Assembly: GCF_002878395.1 (NCBI RefSeq)
Contig: NC_061114.1
Location: 168,924,883 to 168,988,882, forward strand
Direction of reading: 5' to 3'
DNA: 64,000 nt
Source: Capsicum annuum
Taxonomy: Eukaryota; Streptophyta; Magnoliopsida; Solanales; Solanaceae
Part shown: positions 1 to 9,809 of the stretch, piece after piece
How positions within the stretch are numbered: position 1 is the first letter of the stretch
Layout: each line of letters opens with the position of its first letter
Notes under the pieces: generated by a model
Seen by the model: the letters and a program-made list of their open reading frames with translations, nothing else
Told to the model about the DNA's origin: nothing
Database searches by the model: none
Translations under genes and position numbers: made by a program

Positions 1-451
1 CAAATCTTATATCGATAGAAAGCTCATTCAATTTCCCACTTGATAGATAGTCAAAATTAAGTAACTTCTATATGGTTTAAAATTTACTCACTTAGAAAGT
101 CAAATTAAATGAGAATAATGCATGAACAATTTGGCAAGGTGTTAAAATATGGCTATTACAGAGGCTTTCAAAGAAGTTATTTGGTCTGTTTGGTGAACTT
201 AGCAAAGACTTACAGATTACTACGGTATTTGCAACAGTCAGAGTGCTATCTTCCTTATGAAAGATCAGATGTTTCACGAGAGGACAAAGAACATCGATGT
301 TCGGTATCATTTTGTGCATGAAATTATTGCTCGTGGTGATATTGTGGTAAGAAAGATTAGTACCCATGATAATCCTACTGATATGATGACCAAAACACTA
401 CCAAGTACCAAGTTTGAGCATTGCTTGGACTTGGTTGGTGTTAGCTGTTGA
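1..451 (+). pseudogene. Ty1/copia RNase H 3' remnant
   Basis: This is the end of a copia pol gene. From about 257 the frame reads through [14 protein letters not shown]-type RNase H sequence and ends at the stop at 451 (SC*). The same peptide, with few changes, ends pol of the complete copia element on the other strand at 42029-42304. Upstream, 151-240 matches the start of that RNase H domain but is out of frame and lacks about 25 codons found in the complete copy, so it is a deletion derivative. The first 150 bases are not clearly alignable. The element enters from the left of the window, so its 5' part cannot be judged. Confidence 0.8.
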
Positions 452-543
452 GATGTGCCCTTAGGGGCTTTTGTAGAAGAGGTGCAGAGTTTGTCTTGAA
501 ATGGATTTAAGTTTTGAATTTGAATTCGTGTCAAGGTGGAGAT

Positions 544-907
544 TGTTAGAGTTGTGACTCGAATTTTGTTGATCTGGCCTAGAAAGTTTTGCAGTGTGAT
601 TCATGTTTGTGATTTTCAATGGGGTCTGTGGTAGTAGGATAGGGATCAGGCAGATAGGCCCGTGGACCTTTATGTTTTTTGGGCCTAGGACTTATTTGTA
701 TGCACATATTATATAAGTGCATTTAGTGGGTTATTTTGTGCATTCAGAAAATACTCATTCTACACATTGTACTCTTCTCCTTTCATTATAGTGAAACATC
801 CTCTGCCTCTGCCCGTGATTTTTTTTCGCAAGGATTTTCACGTAAATCTGTGTGTTCTTGTTTTCTTTCTGCTAGTGGTTTGCTTTATTTCTGCCCGATT
901 CCTAACA
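544..907 (+). repeat. 3' LTR of Ty1/copia element
   Basis: The LTR starts TGTTA and ends TAACA, the short inverted termini expected for copia. It follows a purine-rich polypurine tract (aaggtggagat, about 534-543) directly downstream of the RNase H stop. Its sequence matches, in reverse complement, both LTRs of the element at 41586-46392, so all three belong to one family. It is about 364 bp, slightly longer than the 351-352 bp LTRs of the complete copy. The partner LTR lies outside the window, so no target duplication can be checked. Confidence 0.8.
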
Positions 908-1989
908 ATAACAAATCCACATAAAGCAAACCGCAGTCTAACCTGAAGATGCCCAAAAACCGTGAAAAGAAAGAGGAGAAATGAAATTGCAACTGATGTT
1001 TCCCTCTTGCTCGACACTATTTAATGCAATCATTATGTTGAAGTCTTTCTACTTAAGTTCATTCTGTATTGGCCATATAAGGCCATATAAGTGAATAAAT
1101 TATAGTTTTGATCCGTTTAATTACTAATTAACTAATTATCTAAAATATATTAAACTTATAATAAATCCTCAGAGTGTTCACAATCCCATAAAAATAAATT
1201 AAATATGTAAATTGATTAAAAAATATGCTCCAAACCTAAAGGAAGTATTAAAACACCAATTTGAGGTTGTCTTGATCGAAGGTTGATCATGATCACACTT
1301 AAATCTATTAAAACTCAAAAACTCAACTAATGACTTAAATCACTTTGGAACACCTTGAGGATTCGTACTACCCACTCCCGTAAGTCCTATATCACATCTA
1401 ATAGCTACAAGGAGGGATAAATAAGAAATTTTATAAAATGATTTGCAGGATCGTTACATGAATTATTAGATTAAAAATAAATAAATATGTTACTAAGAAG
1501 TTGATTTAAAAAGTTATCTCATTGTGACATAGGATTTTAATGTAATTGTGACTTTTCTGTCCGTGGATACAGTTTTATGATTTAGAAAACATAATTATGA
1601 ATTTCATTTAAAAAAAAAAATCATATTCATTTATGAAATTTACTGTGTACAGGGTGATGATGTCTTCTAGCAAACCACAAATTTAGCTTGGCATATAGCT
1701 ACAAATTGCATAAATACATGAAGTATATATATGAGAAAGGAGAGCAAGTCCAGCAAACAGAGGACTTTCACTAGAATAAGTCATGCGCAGGCAAAGTCAG
1801 ACTAATCAGGCTAAAAAAAATATTAGCTAGTGGAATTTAATTCATTATTATTGACAACATATGTTCATAAATTACAATATACTCCATAGTTAACTAAAGC
1901 ATAGCGTTGAAGTAGACAAGAGTGAGGCAATCAATACTCTTGTAAGAACAAGTTTAAAATAAGCAAAACGACAAAGATTAGAGGAAAAT
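908..1989. other. AT-rich intergenic stretch
   Basis: No ORF, terminal repeat or recognisable domain was found on either strand. The segment is AT-rich with stop codons in all frames. A short direct repeat (ggccatataa, twice near 1070-1090) is the only visible local structure. Confidence 0.5.
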
Positions 1990-2420
1990 GGAAAATCATG
2001 GTGTTGAATTTAACCTTGACCGGAAGGAGGAGTTGGAGAGAGTATTGCTTCAACACATGAAGGCTTGCCTTGCAATGCCTTTAGTTTCCTTTATTTATAG
2101 AACGAAAAAACTTTACAAGCATCTTTACACGTTTTTTAAATGCTAACCTATAAGTCAAAAAGGCTAGTACCCTAAAAAGTCTAAAGTCTACATAGCCTTA
2201 AAAATTTCTACAAGTCTAGAAAAGTCTACATAGGCAATAATTACAATTCGTAAAGACTAAAAAATATATACAATGAATTCAATATCTTGTCTCCGTTGAT
2301 GTTGTCGTATCTGCTATATCTCCATTATTACTTCTTATCTTATCTTTCCAGCTGGCATTTTGTCTTCTTGATTTTTATTCTAGATGTACTTCTGGAATAA
2401 TGTTATCTTCTCCATTACAT
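1990..2420 (-). other. Pararetrovirus-like leader/promoter fragment
   Basis: On the minus strand there is a TATA-like box (CTATAAATAA at 2091-2100), with G/C-richer sequence just downstream that resembles the transcription-start region of plant pararetroviruses. Between 2290 and 2420 the minus strand has coding-like composition with several stops, including a Cys-x-x-Cys pair. Next to the protease-like piece at 3030-3330, this suggests an endogenous Caulimoviridae-related fragment. The call rests on context and composition, not on a diagnostic RT motif, and could be wrong. Confidence 0.3.
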
Positions 2421-2421
2421 C

Positions 2422-2922
2422 TTGAACATTGGTGATCTGGATATTTGTGTCCAATTATTTTACTATGGACTATTAAACACCATATACATCCAAGACGGAG
2501 AAGAATTAACATCTATGAAAGAATTACACAAGATATTCACCACCTACAAAAGGATAACGAAAGGAAATCTATTTTACATAAAGTGTTATACTGCACCAGC
2601 AGAGATATTATATGACGAAATAAAATCAGTTATACAAGTTGTAAAAATAGGACTAACCAGAGATATGATCATACCAGAAGATATTACACAGCAACCGGAG
2701 ATACCCAGAATTGATATACCCAATTCCTACGCAAATAAATGACTTATTAGACTAGCTACGATTATCCAAGAACTAGCAAATAATTATACTAATGGAAACC
2801 CAATATGGAGCTATTATTCGAGAGATCATCAAATGATTTACTCTAATTCAAAAGAGCTACGACAAGCAGATATGGAAGATGTCAGACAATGGATAATGAC
2901 ATTACTCAACCCAGAAAAATAA
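2422..2922 (+). pseudogene. Broken ORF in pararetrovirus-like block
   Basis: An open frame of 106 codons (2422-2742) runs into a stop and then continues in the same frame for about 60 more codons to 2922, so one stop breaks an ORF of about 165 aa. The protein is rich in Ile, Glu, Tyr and Asn, with no signal peptide or membrane segment. The second half (NGNPIWSYYS, ELRQADMEDV) looks like a conserved folded domain rather than random translation. I cannot name the product. Neighbouring minus-strand pieces resemble pararetroviral polyprotein, so a structural or movement-type ORF of an endogenous caulimovirid is my best guess. It lies opposite to those pieces, so the block is rearranged. Confidence 0.4.
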
Positions 2923-3029
2923 TCTACCGCAAGAGCAATTAAAAAAGGATTAGTTTTCTTTCTTATTTTATTATTAACTCTTTTTGCTCTTACTTTTTGT
3001 TTACATGGTGTTGTAAACCATCAGTCTGT

Positions 3030-3330
3030 TCTAGTTATTATATGTGGGTATAATTTATCTAAGAACGGCATTCCTAAAAGTATATCTTTCGATGTTAGTT
3101 CATAATTATAAGAAGCCTTTATGTCTTTTCAAATATTTTTTTATTTTCAATTTCTCCCCTTTTTGGTGGCAATGTTTTCCTGCGGAAGCCTCTATTATTG
3201 TTTCCATCTTCACCTGAAGATTTTACTTGAAAATCTCTTATATTTTTAGCTCTTCCACCTGCTTCAATCATTTTTTAAAAAGAATTAGCTTTCACAGGTA
3301 TACGATTCTTTGTATATATTCTCCTTGCAT
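3030..3330 (-). pseudogene. Retropepsin-like fragment, pararetrovirus-type
   Basis: The minus strand encodes DILLGMPFL at 3061-3087, the C-terminal hydrophobic-Gly motif of retroviral/pararetroviral aspartic proteases, preceded by a basic, Gly/Asn-rich stretch such as follows a coat protein. Stops and a frame change interrupt it. The catalytic Asp-Ser/Thr-Gly part is not recognisable, and no RT follows, because the + strand block at 2422-2922 intervenes. Caulimoviridae place protease directly before RT, so this is a truncated relic. A gypsy protease is the alternative. Confidence 0.45.
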
Positions 3331-3339
3331 TTTTTTTTA

Positions 3340-4843
3340 GGTCAAAGGCATCGATAGACACTCAAATTTGTTGCCAAAATTCACTTAGACACCTAAACTA
3401 AGGCTTGTTCCTATCAGGCCCCTAAACTCCCCACATTTTGTTCCAATTGGGCCTTTTTTGCTTATATGGCACTGCATGTGCAGTCCCATCGTGAAAGGCG
3501 CGTGAGGTGCATTTCTTTTATAAACTTACAAATAAAAAGATGCCAAGTGGCATTGAGGGCCCCAAAAATTTTTTAATAACAAATTTTTTTTTTTAAACAC
3601 TAAAGGTCCTTTTTAATAAAACAAAAAGCATTAGGGGGTCCTAATTTTTTATTAATAAAATAATACACTGGGGCTCGGGGTAGGTGGGGGAGTTGTATTT
3701 TTATTTTTAAAAAATTTTTATAATTTATTTTGAATAATTAGATTTTATTATTTAAATAATTTTATAATTTCTTTTTTATAATTAGGCAAAATAATATTAG
3801 GGGGTCCCAATTTTTATTTTTTTTTAATAAAACAATAGCTAGGGTTTGGGGGGCTCGGGGTAGGTGGGAGAGTTTTATTTTTATTTTTTTAAAAATTTTA
3901 TAATTTATTTTTAATCATTAGTTTTTTATTTTTTTTAAATAATTTTATAATTTATTTTTTAAAATTAGGATTTTATTTTTATTTTTTAAATATTTTTATA
4001 ATTATTTTTTAATAATTTGGATCCTCAATGAAATTTTTTATTTTCATTTTTAAAAAGATTTATAATTTTTTAATAATTATTTTATTATTTTTTAAATAAT
4101 TTTTTAATAATTGATTTCATTTTTTTTTACAAAAAAATCATATTTTTTAAAAAATAATCAGTTGTTTATTTTTATTTTTTAAATAATGTTATAATTATTT
4201 TTTCATAATTTATATCCTCAATGCTATTTTTTATTTTCATTTTTTAAAAAGTTTTATAATTTTTTTTAATTATTAAATTTTTTATTTTTAAATAATTATT
4301 TAATAATTTATTTCATTTTTTAAAAAAATATAATTTTTTTAAATAATCAGTTTTTTATTTTTATCTTTTAAATAATTTTATAATTATTTTTTCATAATTT
4401 ATATCCTTGCAATTTTTTATTTTCATTTTTTAAAAAAAATTATAATTTTTCTTAATAATTAATTTAAAAAAAATTAATAATTTATTTCATTTTTAAAAAA
4501 AATTATAATTTTTTTAAATAATTATTTTTTTATTTTTTAAATAATTTTAGAATTATTTTTTAATAATTTCCTCAACGCCATTTGTATATACTTTTAAAAA
4601 AAATTATAATTAATTTTTAATAATTACTGGACCCGCAATGCCACGTGTCAGCTTCCAATTAGCTTATTTTGCTACATCATCGCGTGTGTGCAACAAACAC
4701 TTTGAGTTTTTTGCTGATAGGGCAAAAAATGCCCAATTGGAACAAAATGTTAGGGGTTTAGGAGTTTGATAGGAACAGACCTTAGTTTAGCTGTCTAAGT
4801 AAATTTTGGCAATAAGTTTGAGTGGTTATCTATAACTTTGGCC
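3340..4843. mobile_element. Non-autonomous Mutator-like TIR element
   Basis: The ends are inverted repeats of about 120 bp: GGTCAAAGG at 3340 pairs with CTTTGGCC ending at 4843, and the similarity continues to about 3461 and back to about 4719. The element is flanked by a 9-bp direct repeat TTTTTTTTA (3331-3339 and 4844-4852), the target duplication length typical of Mutator-like transposons, although the target is low complexity. The 1.5-kb interior has no ORF. It is extremely AT-rich and consists of imperfect units of about 185-190 bp. No transposase is present, so mobilisation must have been in trans. Confidence 0.75.
3630..4575. repeat. Internal ~185-190 bp AT-rich repeats
   Basis: A recurring block carries either a G-rich landmark (ggggctcggggtagg at about 3671 and 3850) or 'cctcaatg'-type landmarks (about 4023, 4214, 4403, 4570), each followed by long T/A runs. 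The spacing of 170-190 bp indicates a decayed tandem array filling the interior of the surrounding TIR element. Confidence 0.55.
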
Positions 4844-4853
4844 TTTTTTTTAA

Positions 4854-5034
4854 GAGTTTAAGTTTTGTGCACCGTTAGTGTACAAAATATTCTACACTAT
4901 CAGGTAAATTTGACTTTCTATTGCGGGTTACTTAATTTTAAAAAAGAAAAAATTAAGTAACCTGCAATAGTAAGTCAAGTTTACTTGATAGTGTAGAATA
5001 TTTTGTACACTGACAATACACAAAACTTAAACTC
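4854..5034. mobile_element. Foldback MITE, near-perfect palindrome
   Basis: The two halves (about 85 bp each) are almost perfect inverted repeats, from gagtttaagt at 4854 to acttaaactc ending at 5034, with a loop of about 10 bases (aaaaaagaaa). A transcript would form one long hairpin. It has no coding capacity. It begins two bases after the target duplication of the Mutator-like element to its left, so the two elements abut. No clear target duplication of its own was found. Confidence 0.75.
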
Positions 5035-5424
5035 CGTTTTTAATTATTTGAAACTTTTTATTTTAATTAGTTTGATAAAATCCCATCTACTTATATTTGG
5101 AAATTTTTAACCCCAACATTTATAGGATGTGAATAAGATAATGATGTCAAAAAGTATCTTTAGTTTAAGATCATGATAATTTTAATTTCTTATTTTCTTA
5201 AACTTCTTACCTGGTAGACTAGTACACCGAAATTGAAATGTCATTTCATTTTAGGTGTTAGTGTCCGATTAAACACTTGTTTAAATAAAAAGAAAGTAAG
5301 ACTTTTAATCTGAAAACAAACTATAAATATTTGTTTAAAATAAGACGCTTTAGGTTATACAATTTTAAATAAAAAAAAGCCATTTAATGTTATACCGTTT
5401 TGATACATGATAAATATTAAAAAA

Positions 5425-6650
5425 TAGGGATAATAGTTCGAAAAATATCTGTACTTTACCTAAATTTATAGTTGCGTATAATGAACTTTGCGGGGATTCT
5501 ATGACCCTCCTGAATATTTTAAAAATAAATTATTTTCTCCCCAAATGTTGAGGTGGCAAAGTGAGTGCATTTCACTTTCTTTGAGAGAGTGAGAACAAAA
5601 ATTATATATTAAAATTTTATTTTTAATATTTCTTTACATAAATGTATATAATTTCAATTATTATTTTTCTTTATTCAGTTTTTTTCTTCTTCTTCTTTTC
5701 TCTCAAAAAAATAAAAAGCTTCAAAATTCATCAATGGTGTCTAAAATCATCGCCAATGAGTCTCAATTTCAGTTTTTTTTCTTTCACTCCCTTTCACCAT
5801 AACACATTTGCCATGTAAGCTTTTGATTATTTTTTATTTTAATTTTCTTTTCTCTATACATCAATATTTAAATTTTCAAGAACCCATTTTTATTCTTCCA
5901 TGACTTTGCCTCAAATCTAACCTTTCACTTGCAAACTCCATTTAAATTGTAGTAATTTCTTATTAATGCCTCAATCTAATCATCCTAAGGTGTTTTCCAT
6001 CCAAAATAATTTGACCCAAAAATTGCAAGAAAATAACAACTATGCACTCCAACAACCAATTCTCTACTTAATAAAGACATTCTCTCTATTTTACCACACA
6101 AAATATCAATAGAACAATCTTCGATTTCACAACTCGACAATTTTAACCCCCTTATTCACACGCACTATAATTTCTAGGATTTCACTCCCCCATAACCAAA
6201 GAATAAAAAAAAAAAATCTCTTATCAATCAGAAAAAAAAAAGTTGAGAGATGCTTTCCGGCGGCGGCGGCCTCTTTACTTTATGTTCATCGCCGAAAAAA
6301 GTAATAATGTGGAGAAGTTAAAAAAAAAAAAGGATGAGAACAAGGTATAAAAAAAAGAGAATGAAATGGAAAAGGAAATTTTTTTTAAAAAAAAGTACAA
6401 AGGAGAAAATATAATAAATAAAAGTAATTAATTTTTTATATTAAAAAAAATAATATTACGTGAAATTATGTGGCATTATATGGCAATGCGTGCAGATCAC
6501 TACTTGAAACAAAATCTGGGTATGAGCTTTTAGACGGGTATATATTTCATTTTTAAAATGTTTAGGGGGTAATAGTACCCTTGCAAAGTTTAGTATGCGC
6601 AACTACAAATTTAGATAAAGCACAGATATTTTTTTGAACTATTATCCCTA
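5425..6650. mobile_element. Non-autonomous TIR element, ~1.2 kb
   Basis: Terminal inverted repeats of about 105 bp start with TAGGGATAATAG at 5425 and end with CTATTATCCCTA at 6650. Similarity runs inward past shared blocks such as tttatagttgcg and its partner near 6600. The interior holds pyrimidine-rich sequence and a short GC-rich patch (cggcggcggcggcc near 6260) that could be captured host sequence. No transposase ORF is present and I see no clear target duplication. The superfamily is uncertain; long TIRs suggest Mutator-like. Confidence 0.65.
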
Positions 6651-7109
6651 CAAAATATATCCTTCTACACAAAATTCTGCATTCACGGCATATTTTTCTT
6701 GTTTTCTCTTGCATGGCCAATTTTAGGAACAATGTTTATACATCAGGTATACAATATAATATAACTATTGGAAACTATATATCAACCTTGTATAAAAATG
6801 TATACACTATTATACAATACAATACTGTATAAACTTGCACAAAAATTAAATTTCATCTCGTATGAACTTCTTCCTGTGAAAATGGGTCTGAACATCACTA
6901 AATAGCTCAAATCTTTAGAATTAACTTCATATTTAAATATCAAGAGATGATAAATATGAATATCACTTTCATCAGTTTCAAAGCATCAAACTAATAAAAG
7001 TCATAATGACAAATTGAGGATTTATTATCTTTCCCATAAATATTGCAAATCAAATTATACACCAAATAGGCTTTAAAAAGGTAAAACCTTTAATTCAAAA
7101 TTCCTTACT
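6651..7109. other. AT-rich intergenic stretch
   Basis: No ORF, terminal repeat or other recognisable structure was seen. Confidence 0.5.
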
Positions 7110-7914
7110 AATATTCCATTGTGGATGCTTTTTGCTGAACTTCCTGTGACTGGGTGGAGTTGTGATTCAGTAAGTCGATTGGCTAGTTTTGTAGGTACCC
7201 TTTATTTTGCTATTAAATGCACCACTAACCAAACGTGTATCGCATTTTCTAGAGTCCTAATTGAGGTTAATGTGTCTAAACGTCTGCCTACAAAGATCTT
7301 AGTGAAGGATCCTAGTGGTCGGGAATATGAGCAAATGGTTGATTATGATTAGAAACCTCAATTTTGTGGGAAATACATGAAGATAGGTCATGTCTGTCAA
7401 CCTGCAGTAGCATCTAAGCCTCCACAATAAGCACAACAGGATAATCAACCTAGAAGGAGATGAAGAAGACCCGAGAGAGTGGTTTAAGAGTGGCATTACA
7501 AAGGATTTATAGAAAGACCTCCTGCAGTGCAACTGGTGTCAAGTTCTCCTCAGAAGAATGGTCCAGAACAAACTTTTATGGTAACTCACTGCTGATCTTG
7601 AGAAGAGACCAGTGATGAAGGATAAGCAACAGAATTCTAGCAATCCAGAGCATAGTGCAATTAGGTGATAATGTCCTCCCAGCTCTGAATTGGATGAGAA
7701 TGACTTTCCTGCGTTAAGTTCAGCTAATTTGAAGAGAATAGGTGGTGATTTATTGAGGAAAGTTGTTGGTTCCTATGGTTCCACTACAGAGATAGATGTG
7801 GAACATCTAACATATCATTATGACTTGGTTGTTTTGTAATAAAAGAGGCTTCGATAAATGGCATAAGCAAAAGGAGTTGAAGCACCATCTTAGAGTTATA
7901 AGTGTTAAAGTGTC
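7110..7914 (+). pseudogene. L1-type LINE: ORF1 and start of ORF2
   Basis: An open frame at 7119-7352 encodes the plant LINE/retro-associated DUF4283 region (KCTTNQT, VLIEVNVSK, PSGREYEQ). It continues past a stop into a CCHC zinc knuckle of pattern C-x-x-[Y]-x-x-x-GH-x-x-x-C, whose second Cys is replaced by Tyr. After many stops, 7820-7912 encodes the opening of the ORF2 endonuclease (NKRGFDKWHKQKELKHHL), a known entry motif of plant L1 endonucleases. The copy ends abruptly at 7914 against a gypsy-LTR-like repeat, so all of RT is missing. Confidence 0.75.
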
Positions 7915-8901
7915 ACGCACTGGTAGGACGTGAGTGGCGCCCATCCCATTATCTGGTGGAACCATCAAACTCACCTTACCTTGTACATACACACACTAAG
8001 GGTATTATAATTACCCTCTAGTCGTGACTTGTAAGAGACAAGTTCCGTCTATGTACTAAACCCCAGCCGCAAGTGTCTACCAACCTTATTTCATCAATAT
8101 CCCGTGAGGATGCCCAAATACCAGAACACTCCATAATCAACCATGGAATATAAGAAAATCACATAACACGGTGATAATAACCAACACTTGTAAGATTCAC
8201 AAGCTTTACATGTAATATAGTGAAATATAATCACACCTAATAATGTCTGTCCACAAGAAATACTAAGGGACAGTTATCATGCATATATTACTCAAATTGG
8301 ATTAAACTACGTAACTTTCACCTACCTCAATCCAATATTGCACAACTCAATAAGCTAGAGCTTTGACTTTCTGTGCAATTTCTACTTTGACTTCGGTCTA
8401 GAAATACAAATAAAACGCATAATCAATGCAATCACCTATCATGTTAGGAATAATAACTCAATCCTAACCTTTGAGGCCAAGTTCATGATTATCCCCTCCC
8501 CATTCTAGGGCTTTTCCACCATAATCCACCTAAAACTACTAATTTCACGGCTCATGCAAAGGGTAATTTAATAATCATTAACTAAAATCTAATGATTTTA
8601 CACCTAAATTACTCCATTGAACCAGAAAACTCACTAATACAAGACCTTAACCTTTCCCAAAATGCATAAAGTAGTAATTCTAATGCTATATTATCATTTT
8701 ATTTGTTAATGGGGATGTTATCCTTACCTTAATGAAGAAAAATAATGGAAAACTAAGCATTTTTGCCCAAATCACCGTTGTTGAAGCCCCAAAATGTGTT
8801 TTAGAATAATAAACCATTTTTGGGGGTTTTTCAAAATAAAACAATAATTTATGTCGCTATAGTAACATAGTCGTTATAGCGACGCTTGACTATGTAGACT
8901 G
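7915..8901 (-). repeat. Gypsy-LTR-like fragment
   Basis: From about 7960 this segment matches 24004-24990, which lies inside the long gypsy LTR at 23312-25390. Shared landmarks include ccatcaaactc, ccttgtacatac and aagttccgtct. Near 8855-8890 there are palindromic 'gtcgctatag'-type motifs, as in the other copy. The left 45 bases differ. The right end is cut by the LTR of element A at 8902. This is probably a partial LTR of a related gypsy family. Confidence 0.6.
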
Positions 8902-9809
8902 TGATACAAGAAAGACTATGAAAGGCACAAAACAGCCCATAAAACAGTTCACAAATTGAGAGCAACCCGAGGACCCCTTTGAGTGCTAGTTTTGGCCAAC
9001 AACAACAACACAAGTATCACGAGTTTACAAGGTATTTTAACACCAAAATAGAAACAATACAACAAGAACAAAATGAACACAATGCATACAAGATTCGAAT
9101 TCAACAAGAACAAACGATATAAGATACAAACACTAACATAATTACAAGAAAGGTAAAGATAGATAGTAAGATATAGATTATTACAAAGATTAGGAACTAA
9201 AGGGTATATCGAAACTCAAAAACCCCTAATGAATGTAACAACAACACCACACTCTTATGGTGACCGCCAAGGGAATCAACTTACCTCAAGATCCACTATT
9301 TCCAAGTAAAGAACAATATTGGTTTTTCCAAGCCCTAAACTACAATGGCTAATTCAAGCCCTAACTAAGAACTACACTAAGGTGGTCTACTCTCAAGAGA
9401 GAGGATTTTCAATGTATCATATTTTCATCATTAAACAACTATCAAAAGAAGACCTAAAATATCCTATTTATAGTGTATTACGAAAGGAGAAAAAAATGAC
9501 TACACTACCCTTAATGATAGGGGTGGCCATGGAGTGCATTTTGGGCAAAGTGATGTGACCAAAATGTCCTCAATGAAGATGACTCTAAAATCGTGAGCCA
9601 TTAAGAGTCCAAATTCATGAGTCCTCACGTCTTCAATGCTCCAAGCAAATTTTCACTCTTGGCCTTGATGTATGGTATGCTTAATGGTAGGATTAAAACG
9701 GGTCCTCCATGCATGTTCTTATATTCTCGAGGTGGCCAAGTCTTGAGCCTCTATGTTTTGGCCTCCAAAGATGTCATTAAAAGATAAGATGGCTATTTGT
9801 CTTGTATCA
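8902..9809 (-). repeat. 3' LTR of element A
   Basis: The boundaries are TGATAC/GTATCA inverted termini: tgatacaag begins at 8902 and cttgtatca ends at 9809. A polypurine tract sits just inside (minus-strand AAGGGGAGGA at about 9810-9822). Length is 908 bp. It matches the LTR of element B (26769-27678, opposite strand) and the 3' LTR of element C (52374-53273). Confidence 0.8.

Noticed and set aside
736..924. Plus-strand ORF of 62 codons
   Set aside because: It lies within the copia LTR.
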